A DNA stretch of 64,000 nucleotides from Mallotus nudiflorus (lineage: Eukaryota > Streptophyta > Magnoliopsida > Malpighiales > Euphorbiaceae). The notes under the pieces are model-generated. The model did no database searches. It was not told the origin of the DNA and saw only the letters and a program-made list of their open reading frames with translations. The translations under genes and the position numbers were made by a program. Shown here piece after piece: positions 55,922 through 64,000 of the stretch. How positions within the stretch are numbered: the stretch's first letter is position 1; each line of letters starts with the position of its first letter. The stretch covers positions 248,001 to 312,000 of the forward strand of contig CANTUR010000126.1 of assembly GCA_947683625.1 (NCBI GenBank), read 5' to 3'.

Positions 55922-57985
55922 TGTAAGCACCCAATTTCAGGATGCAATTGTGCACAATTACGACGTAAGCCCCTATGATGAAATTTATTCAAAAAATTGA
56001 ACTTGGTTGTTGATTTTCTGGACTTTAGGGACTAACTTGCTACATTTTTTACGATTTGATTGTGAATAAGTCATTTTTTCAGTGATCTTTTGGTAATTAA
56101 AAGTTAAAAAAAATAAAAAAATATTTTTTTAGGATCGGCATTAGTGTAATGCCGACCGGTATTGCACAGTATCAATGCACAATAATTCCATTTTTTGATC
56201 TTTTTCGCATATTTTTCCTTATTTTTATCGATTTTTTCAGTGTTTTAATTGGTTGAAAAATTCAAATTTTTATCTGATAAGGTTTTTTAAAAAAAAGAAA
56301 TGTAGAAGATTTTTTTTTTAAATAAAAACAAATGCTATCTTATCTGATTAGATAGGTCTGTTCCTCTTTTGGAGGAAGTTCAATATGCGCATACTCTGCA
56401 TTTAAAAGCAAAGTCTGCATGCGTGCTGTGGGGGAGAGGTTTTTTTTTTGCTAGAAAGGGGTGAGAGGATTTTTTGACAGATGGAAAAAAGCTTTGATTT
56501 TCAAAAACCCTAATTTTTGTAGTTTATTTAAGGAAGACGATACAACCATTTTTAGTCTCAGCCATAATCAAATCAATACTGAGTCGATTTCAACAGTGAA
56601 AATCCTAATATGAGGAGCTGAAAAAGGGCATATGCATAACATTCATTTTTTTCTTTCTTCTTTTCTGTGATTTTTTATTCATTTCGTTAATTATTTTATT
56701 ATTTAATTTCACTACTAATTTGATTGCCTTTTTTTGTTTTTTTTGTTTTGATGTCTGTATGTGGATTGAGGGGGAGGATACTGTATGTGTTTAATTAAAC
56801 AGAAGACCCATGGAATGCCATGGATGAACCTGTACTATTTTAATAATAGTTCTTAGGATTTTAATTTTTGTTTTGCATTTTGGTATCCTATGTAGTTTAT
56901 TTTAATTTTTGGGTGTATAATTATTTAATTTTAATTTTGTACATAGTTTGTAATAGCCCCAGTAGTGGGAATAGTGAAAGACTTAAATTTTTGTATTTTA
57001 AAATTGATTAGTAATTAGGTTCAATTGGGTAAAAAATCAATTAAAATCAATTGTGGCAGTAGCTTAAATTAGGGTTTGCATGTAATTAATTTAGGGTTTT
57101 TTTTTTTAGAAAATCACTGTAATGTTTGTTTGATCTATTTTTTGTGTTTTATTTATTTTGGGCTTGTTTTTTTTATGTTTTATTGTTTTTGGGCCCCAAC
57201 CCCACATTTAGGTCTAACCCACTAAATAAATAGGCTTAAAAATGGTTTAGGATTTTAAATAATTAAAATCAACATTGGCCCATTAGGTTAATTAGATTTT
57301 AGGCCCACTTAATTAATTAAAACTTGTCTAGACTTAGGTCAGTCCACTTAAATTTATTTCTTTTAAAATAAATAGGCATAGGCCCACATTTTACTTAAAA
57401 TAAAACCAATTTAGACTTAGGCCCACTAATTTAAATTTTTTCTTTAAAATTGAATAAACTTAAGCCCACATCTTAGAAAGACTAAAAAATAGATTTAGAC
57501 TCACTAATTAACACAAATGTAGGCCCACTTTTATTCCATTTCATTTGTAGATAAAATGTAGATTTAGTTAACTTTTTAATAAAATAAACATAGTTTAGAC
57601 TTAGGGACAACACGATCTTGAGTGCATTTTTTACTTGTAATTTTATCGAGTTGTTGCCTTTTTGGGTAGATGGATGTTAATTAGGGTTTAATAAAATTGC
57701 ATGTAATTAGAGGATGAAATAATTATTTATAAAATTATTCTAAATGAACACAAGACTAAGAGAGGTTAGTATTCCATATCCAGAATCTCTTGGTTGTGGT
57801 GCTAATTTTCTTTTAGAGAATCGAGTACCACCAATCAAATTGTCCTAGTTATTACCCTGGGTGGCAACTCCTCATCTTCACGCCTTGTCTTTATGATAGT
57901 GGCTTATGTGTTCTCTAAGGCCCTAAGCCTAAACAGTATCACGATTGCTAAAATCTTGGGTGCGCACTAAACCCCATCGTCTACA
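55922..57985 (+). repeat. Tat-like 3' LTR
   Basis: It begins tgtaagcacccaatttc and ends accccatcgtctaca. Near 56130-56185 it has an extra stretch with three variants of a gcattg/gcacaat phrase that the 5' LTR has only once. It is followed by TSD aaggg. Confidence 0.92.
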
Positions 57986-57990
57986 AAGGG
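57986..57990. repeat. TSD (right) of the Tat-like element
   Basis: aaggg, matching 40272-40276; copia gag resumes after it. Confidence 0.9.
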
Positions 57991-58170
57991 TCAAGGCTCC
58001 TAAGGGCTTTCAGAAGTCAAAACCAAAGCCCAAGCCCAAGTTCAAAGTTGAACCCCAAGCAAAGCCACTAAAGGAGGGATTTTTATTTTATGTAATGAGC
58101 CAGGTCATTGGAAAATGAATTGAAAGCTATATATGAATGATATGAAGAAGGAAAAAGGGTAGTGCGACTA
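57991..58170 (+). pseudogene. Copia gag, second part, with damaged zinc knuckle
   Basis: A lysine/proline-rich run (KAPKGFQKSKPKPKPKFKVE) leads to FILCNEPGHWKMN followed by a stop. The copia consensus is CFHCN..GHWKRNC: the first cysteine is replaced by phenylalanine and the last one by the stop codon TGA. The text continues KLYMNDMKKEKG. It is the direct continuation of 39605-40271. Confidence 0.88.
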
Positions 58171-58189
58171 CCTTTTTAGGTTTTCATTT

Positions 58190-58570
58190 TATAGAAATTA
58201 ATTTATCTACTTCTGATTCTTGGGTATTAGATACTGGATCAGGATCTCACATTTGTATTAATGTGCAAGGTTTAAAAAGGAGTAGATCATTGGCTAGAGG
58301 TGAAGTGGACCTATGAGTTGGCAATGGAGCAAGAGTTGCTACTTTAGCTATAGGGACTTATGAGTTAACTTTGCTTAGTGGACTTGTTTTAAATTTGGAA
58401 AATTGTTATTATATGCCTACTATGTGTAGGAATATTATTTCTATTTCTTATTTGGATAATAAAGGTTTTGAATTTTTTATTAGGAATAATAAATGCAATG
58501 TTTATCATGATAATATTTTCTATGGATTTTCTCTATGCACTAGTCGTCTTTATATTCTAAATGTTAAAGA
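58190..58570 (+). pseudogene. Copia aspartic protease, near-intact
   Basis: SDSWVLDTGSGSHICINVQG contains the active-site DTGS. RSLARGEVDL-stop-VGNGARVAT has one stop (TGA for CGA). Then LENCYYMPTMCRNIISISYL and NVYHDNIFYGF. It is upstream of the integrase pre-domain. It would cut the copia polyprotein. A single stop is visible in this domain. Confidence 0.9.
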
Positions 58571-59520
58571 CACTAATGAAAAGTCAATCTATAACATTGA
58601 TACAAAGAAGTTTAAATCTAATGATTTAAACACTACCTATCTTTGGCATTACTATTTAGGCCACATAAATGAGAAATGCATTTCAAAGCTTCACTATAAT
58701 GGGCTTTTGAATTCATTTGATTATGAATCATTTGAAACATGTGAATCTTGTTACTAGGAAAAATAACTGAAAAACCTTTTACTGGAAAAGGTGAGAGAGC
58801 TAATGATTTATTGGGCCATATACATTCATATGTATATAGACCATTAAGCTCAACTACTAGAGGAGGTTTCCAGTACTTCATCTCTTTAATAGATGATTTC
58901 AATAAATATGGCTATATCTATTTAATAAAACATAAAACTGAATCTTTTGAAAAGTTCAAAGTTTTCAAGAATGAAGTACAAAACCAACTTAGTAAAAATA
59001 GTAAAACACTAAGATCTGATCGAGGTGGTGAATATTTAAGCTAAGAATTTATAGATCATCTTAGAGATTGTGGGATTATTTCACAATTGATTCCTCCACG
59101 TACACCACAATGGAATGGTGTGTCCAAATGGAGAAATCGAACTTTATTAGATATGGTTTGATCAATGATAAGTCAATCTAATATTCCAATCTCTTTTTAG
59201 GGATACGTTTTAGAAACTGCTGCATTCATTTTGAATAGAGTTCCAACAAAGGCAGTTGAAAAGACACTATATGAGATGTGGACTGAAAAACCTCCCAGTT
59301 TATTTTTCTTAAGATTTAGGGATGTGATGCTTATGTGAAGTGTCAAATCTTAGATAAACTATGACCTAAATTTGATAAATGCCTTTTTATGGGATATTAT
59401 AAAGAAACAAAAGGATATTATTTATATAATGCTTCTGAGAACAAAGTGCTTGTTACTCAAAATGGTGTGTTTTTGGAAAGAGAATTAATTTTCAAATGAT
59501 CTAGTGGGAGCACAGTCCAA
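58571..59520 (+). pseudogene. Copia integrase, catalytic glutamate lost
   Basis: The pre-integrase/zinc region has YLWHYYLGHINEKCISKLH and ETCESCY. The core shows FISLIDDFNKYGYIYL (first D) and KTLRSDRGGEYLS (second D). The third site reads PQWNGVSKWRNRTLLDMV where the consensus is NGVSERRNRTLLDMVRSMM, so the catalytic E codon (GAG or GAA) has become AAA. The text continues ETAAFILNRVPTKAVEKTLY. Stops at several CGA/TGG/CAA positions. The protein would insert copia cDNA. Confidence 0.9.
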
Positions 59521-59699
59521 CTTGAAGAAATTCAAGACCCATAAAATAGCATTGTACTAAGTATGGAATCGCAGCTAGATCAATAAATAACTGTTGAACC
59601 TACACAAGTACCAGAAGGCCCAAGGAGGTATGGTAGGACATGTTAAATCCCTATGAGATATGGATTGCTTATAACTGATGATAATGATGTGTTGATTGT

Positions 59700-60480
59700 A
59701 AATCAAAGTGAGCCCACATCTTATTAAAAGGTCATAAATAGTCTTGACTTTGAGAAATGGCTAAAAGACATGAAATAAAAAATGCAATCCATGTATGATA
59801 ACCAAGTTTGGACCTTAATTAACCAAACTAATGGCTTAAAAACTATTGGATGCAAATGGGTTTTTAAAAATAAAATAGACATGGATAGCAATGTGCATAC
59901 CTTTAAGGCAAGACTGGTTGTAAAGGGTTTCAAACAAACACATGGTATAGACTATGATGAAACATTTTCACCAATTACTATGCTAAAATCTATTTGAATT
60001 CTCCTTATTGTAGTTGCATTCTATGATTATAAGATATGGAAAATGGATGTTAAAACAACATTTGTTAATGGAAATCTACTTGAGGATGTGTACATGACAC
60101 AGCCAGAGGGTTTTGTCAATCTTGAGAATTTTGGAAAGGTACACAAGCTTCAAAGGTCTATTTATGGACTAAAGCAAGCATCTCGGAGTTGGAATCTTCA
60201 TTTTAATGAAGTAGTTAAAGAGTTTGGCTTCATTAAGAATGAAGATGAACCTTGTGTCTAAAAGATGGTTAGTGGAAGGGTAATTATGTTCTTAGTGTTG
60301 TATGTTAATGACATACTACTCATTGGAAATGATATCCCTATTTTACAAATGTTAAATCATGGCTAGGGAATTGTTTCTCAGTGAAAGACTTGGGTGAAGC
60401 CGCTTAATATAGGCATCAAGATCTATAGAGATACATATAAAAGGCTTATTGGCCTAAGTTAGACCGCTTACATTGATAAG
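59700..60480 (+). pseudogene. Copia reverse transcriptase, catalytic aspartate lost
   Basis: 59782-59997 has NQVWTLINQTNGLKTIGCKW, VFKNKIDMDSNVHTFKARL and THGIDYDETFSPITMLKSI. 60043-60261 has WKMDVKTTFVNGNLLEDVYM, QLQRSIYGLKQASRSWN-like text (KLQRSIYGLKQASRSWNLHF) and KEFGFIKNEDEPCV. The active-site loop at about 60290-60330 reads LVLYVNDILLIGND, so YVDD has become YVND. It would make copia cDNA. Stops follow. Confidence 0.92.
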
Positions 60481-60699
60481 TTATTGAACAGGTTTAGCAT
60501 GCAAGACTCTATGAGAGGATTTTTGCCAATAGCACATGGCATTATCTCAGCAAGACTCAATGTCCTATGACACAAGATGAGCGAGACCATATGAGTAAGA
60601 TTCCATATGCTTATGCTATTGGATCTATCATGTATGTAATATTGTATACTTGACCTGATGTTTCATATGCCTTAAGCACAACGAGTAGATACCAGTCAG

Positions 60700-61240
60700 A
60701 CCTAGGTCAAAGTCACTAGAAAGTAGTTAAAAATATCCTTAAGTACTTGAGAAGAACTAAGGACGCATTTTTAGTGTATAGTGGAAAGGAAGATGAGCTA
60801 GTTGTAAATGGTTACACGGATGCCAGCTTCCAAACTGACAAAGATGATTTTTGATCACAGTCAGGTTATGTGTTTTGTTTGAATGGAGGTGCAGTGAGTT
60901 GGATGAGTTGTAAATAAGACACTGTTACTGATTCTACAACATAAGCTGACTATATAGCTGCCTCAGAAGCAGCTAAGGAGGTTGTTTGGATCAAGAAGTT
61001 CATAACTGGACTAGGTGTTATTCCTAGTATATCAGATCTAGTGAACTTATATTATGAAAATAATGGAGCTATAGCTCAAGCTAAGGAGCCCAAATCACAT
61101 TAAAGATCCCAACACATACTCAGGCGTTATCATCTCATTCGAGAAATCATTGAGAGATGAGACATGAAGATATACAGAGTACCTACAAATGATAATGTTG
61201 TTGATCCACTGACTAAGCCTCTTCCATAACCTAAGCATGA
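60700..61240 (+). pseudogene. Copia RNase H, broken
   Basis: VNGYTDASFQTDKDDF-stop-SQSGYVF holds the first aspartate. ADYIAASEAAKEVVWIKKFI holds the glutamate/second acidic site region. YYENNGAIAQAKEPKSH has YEN where YCDNNGAIA is expected. VPTNDNVVDPLTKPLP ends the protein. Four or more stops. It is the last coding part before the PPT and 3' LTR. Confidence 0.9.
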
Positions 61241-61290
61241 GAGTCATACTAGGTTTATGGGTATTAGTTTTAATATAGATTGGGCCTAGT

Positions 61291-61302
61291 GCAAGTGAGA
61301 GA
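61291..61302 (+). other. Copia polypurine tract
   Basis: gcaagtgagaga directly before tgtttagtg. It matches the gtgcaagtgggaga type seen in many plant copia elements. Confidence 0.75.
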
Positions 61303-62766
61303 TGTTTAGTGATATGCACTAGATCAATCATGCATGACCATGTTTTGACTTTATCATTTTATTTAATAAAGAGGCATTTTTCATTATCATTTTATGTTAT
61401 GATAATTTCTTGAATAGTCAATTCTTACTAAGGTCATCAAATATGTGACTTGATAGTAAAACCCTTAGATTAAATATGAGTTCTATTCAAATTATCCATA
61501 GTCATAACAATATACTATGGCTAGTATGGTGTTGATTGATGATTATGTTTTACTAATCATGAATATGAGATATTAAGTCAACTCATAGGTACTTATTTGA
61601 GAAATAAAGTGTTGGATTGACCCATCATGAGAATACTATATAGATAATTGTCATAAGTAATTCTCATCACAATAATATTGGTTTAGTCCTTTGACTTTGA
61701 AATCACCATGAATTTCTACATAACTATTTTGTCTTTTGACACAATTTTACATTATCTTTAATTAGATGATAAAATAGGTTATTTTTGGGTATAAAATAAG
61801 TTATGAAAGAATGTGAGTTATAGAGAAGAAATTTGTCCCTCATTTAATATGAGTAAGATATCTATGGGCCCCTTGATAAGATAGATTGAGGAAAATGCAT
61901 GGCCATGCTAAAGTAAATTGATAAAGAGTTATCATTCTCAGTCTACTTGGAATCAAGAAATTATATGATTAAATTCTATAAGGATGGCATAATCTATGCC
62001 TTATATTCAATCAAGATATCATATGACAAAGGTATTAGAATATTCACTGTATATTAGGTTATGTCGGATTATTGACTTCACATGACTTGGGTGGTCATAA
62101 TGTCTTGCTAGAGGCCACTTATGACTTGTAGGCCTAAATAGAGTTTTAAGGCCCACTGGCAACGTCATGTGAACCTATAGGGTCACACACATTGAACAAG
62201 CACAAAATGAATATGGGTTTAAGAAGCCTAAATAAGCTTTGTGGAAATTTATTTATTTATTTAAGGTAAAGGTTATCTTAAAAAAATAGAATATTATTTC
62301 TGATTTAATTTTAAATAAAATTAGAATAAGAAAAAGTGAGAAATTACCAAAAGGTCATTTGGTAAGTGAAAACCTAATTTAAATTCTATAAATATGTTAT
62401 ATTCTCTAGGGTTTTAAACTCTCTTATTATTCTGCCACCAAATTCATTTTTCTCTCCTCTTAGAAAATAAAAACACATAGTTCTTTTGATTCTTGATTTA
62501 TGAGAAATCAAGAGAAGGTGCTAGCATACAAATATTCATTTTCATGCAAGGGTTTTTCGTGTGGACACTTATGAAGGATAGATTCTTTTCGTGTGTCATT
62601 GGAGTGAACCTCCTCTCTTCCTTCCTAAAATCTTACCTTTTCTATATTAGTGGTAAGATTTTGAAAACTATAGATTTAATCAATTAATTAAATTACTTGG
62701 ATCCGGATTCAGGTTTGTGATTAAAATTTAATTTTTCCATTGTGTATGGAATCATGAAACCTAACA
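61303..62766 (+). repeat. Copia 3' LTR
   Basis: It begins tgtttagtgatatgcac after the PPT and ends gaaacctaaca. It pairs with 36364-37842. About 45 bases around 62595 are deleted compared with the 5' LTR. The plus frame 62493-62687 is part of the LTR, not a gene. Confidence 0.88.
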
Positions 62767-64000
62767 GATTGGGAGATAGCTCTAATAACTGGTCTTTTAC
62801 CAGTTAATGGTGGAAGCTCTCTCTACTGCTTAACTTGTTTCTTGCGATGAATGACTTGCTACCATTGTTCTTCGCATTTTGTATCATTCACCCATGGACG
62901 TTTACTAATATCATCCATATCAATTAAAGCGTTAAAAAGAACAACATCAGTCTCAGAATGAGGAGAAGAATTAAGAATATTCTCATGGTCAGATTGCTCA
63001 AATTATGGGATAACTAGAGCCATGTTTGTATCAGTATTGCCATGATCCTTTAGAGCGTCATAAGGAGGAGAGGCAGTATGAGGATCATCAGGGAGAGGAT
63101 CCTCAAGAGGAGGATGATCCCCATTGGTCTCATCTGTTAGCTTTATTGCTTTGGTTTCCAAGCCTTTCATGACTGAGATTGACCTTGTGATTGATGTTCT
63201 GTGCGACGTTGTTGCTGGTCATCATCACGTTTGGGTTGAACTGGCTTGTTTTAGCAATAAGTTGCGACATTATGTCTAATTGAATGGCAAATGTTGCAAA
63301 ATATAGGAATATTTTCAAAAGAAACATCCACATCATACATAACACCCTGACAGTCTAGAAAAAGCTAATATGGCAAAGAAACAGAAAGATAAACTTTAAT
63401 GAGGATACGAGCAAAATGGCCCAAGTCACTTTCGACGGTAGCACGATCAATCTTGATAGGCGTTCCATTATTTCTAGCGATATCACATAAAATCTGTTGA
63501 TCCCAAAGTTCCCAAGGAAGACGATGAAATCTTGTCCAGACTTGGGTCATAGAGATTTTTTTTTTGATGGATTGAAACCAGGGGTCCATTGCTGCAATCG
63601 GACAGTACCCGGTTTGAGAAACAAAGATCCTCGTCCCCATACTAGCTCTTTGTCCTAAGCTGAATTCAAGAGGATATGGTAGAAACCACGTCCCAGGGAA
63701 ATCAAAAGCCAAGAGTTTTGAATAGCCCAAAAAGAAGAGAGCTTTTCCTTCAGTTTTGGAAGGGTCCATGGCAAATCACCTTTATTCAAGATGATTCTAG
63801 GAATAAGAGAATGTATGCAAAGGGCCAGACGCTTGTTATATACATCAGAGATGATTCTGATAGTATGAATCGATCTTGTCTTAGATATGGGAATTGGAAT
63901 TGAGTTTGTTGATGATGAAAGAATCACAAATATATCTTGACGAGATGAAACTGCCGCTGCATAGGATTTTAGAGGAACCTTTTCTTGCACCTTTTCCTGC
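62767..64000 (-). pseudogene. LINE ORF1 (DUF4283 and zinc-knuckle region), 5' part of the LINE split by copia, runs off window
   Basis: Minus frames 63655-63990 and 63365-63769 give the DUF4283-type ORF1 of plant L1 elements: KSYAAAVSS near the start, LKEKLSSFWAIQNSWLLISL with GRGFYHILL, then MTQVWTRFHRLPWELWDQQI, LCDIARNNGTPIKIDRATVE and GHFARILIKVYLS. A zinc-knuckle-like FCNICHSIRHNVATYC lies at about 63258-63305. ORF1 would bind LINE RNA. 62767-63100 is the end of ORF1/inter-ORF spacer with no motif. The rest of the LINE is at 32099-36363. Confidence 0.88.

Larger units (their letters stand above)
40277..57985 (+). mobile_element. Tat/Ogre-like Ty3/gypsy retrotransposon, 17.7 kb, with two antisense gene-like units
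   Basis: LTRs 40277-42319 and 55922-57985 have TG...CA ends and the TSD aaggg. The plus strand carries PBS, gag, protease, RT, RNase H, a second RNase H, integrase, then about 6 kb before the PPT and 3' LTR. The large size, the second (archaeal-type) RNase H before integrase, the VDDGSA protease and the minisatellites next to the 3' LTR fit the Tat/Ogre group. The 6-kb region holds, on the minus strand, DUF7745-like (50350-51647) and PMD-like (52124-54750) units. The pol text is broken by stops. It interrupted a copia gag. Confidence 0.92.
36364..62766 (+). mobile_element. Ty1/copia retrotransposon, decayed, interrupted by a Tat-like gypsy element
   Basis: LTRs at 36364-37842 and 61303-62766 are closely similar by eye. 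Inside, on the plus strand, are a tRNA-Met PBS, gag (39605-40271 and 57991-58170), protease, integrase, RT and RNase H, in copia order, then a PPT. Removing 40277-57985 plus one TSD copy leaves a copia of about 8.7 kb. It sits in a LINE (32099-36363 and 62767-64000). The RT text and LTR start resemble Angela/Tork-like elements, but the lineage is not certain. No TSD is found: the 5' LTR lacks the first 30 bases of the 3' LTR. Confidence 0.9.

Overview
The window is AT-rich plant nuclear DNA made almost entirely of nested, decayed transposable elements. The element lineages (Athila, Tat/Ogre-like and Tekay-like Ty3/gypsy, Ty1/copia, plant L1-type LINE with a DUF4283-like ORF1, CACTA) point to a flowering plant with a repeat-rich genome. 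I cannot name the species. I found no intact host gene, rRNA, tRNA or CRISPR array. Boundaries below rest on matching LTRs, TG...CA ends and target-site duplications (TSDs) read directly from the bases.

Block 1 (1-19312) is a minus-strand Tekay/Del-like gypsy element whose left end is off the window. Its RT (1-939), protease (split at 1145/14422), gag (14831-15700), PBS (16146-16157) and 5' LTR (16162-19312) are visible. A 13.3-kb Athila element (1146-14416, TSD ctcat) sits inside its protease, and a solo LTR (3557-5129, TSD actaa) sits inside the Athila. A second, degenerate solo LTR of the same family (17069-18441, TSD attaa) sits inside the Tekay-like LTR.

Block 2 (19313-31912) is a patchwork. 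A non-autonomous CACTA transposon (19561-24747, TSD tta) splits an older LTR fragment. Next come a hairpin-bounded segment with a broken PPR-gene fragment (26102-27117), T-rich and A-rich low-complexity DNA, and a 3.0-kb solo LTR (28932-31907, TSD attta).

Block 3 (32099-64000) is a three-deep nest. A minus-strand LINE (ORF2 at 32280-36363, ORF1 at 62767-64000) is split by a plus-strand copia element (36364-62766). The copia gag is in turn split by a 17.7-kb plus-strand Tat/Ogre-like gypsy element (40277-57985, TSD aaggg).

The most interesting part is the 3' third of the Tat-like element. Downstream of integrase, on the antisense strand, lie two separate gene-like units, each preceded by a TATA box and containing plausible GT-AG introns. 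One resembles the plant mobile domain (PMD) family (54750 to about 52124). The other resembles the DUF7745-type family (51647 to about 50350). Around them are recurring stem-loop motifs and, next to the 3' LTR, two minisatellite families. All coding regions in the window carry stops or frameshifts, and several catalytic residues are lost through G-to-A or C-to-T changes, as expected for methylated, silenced repeats.
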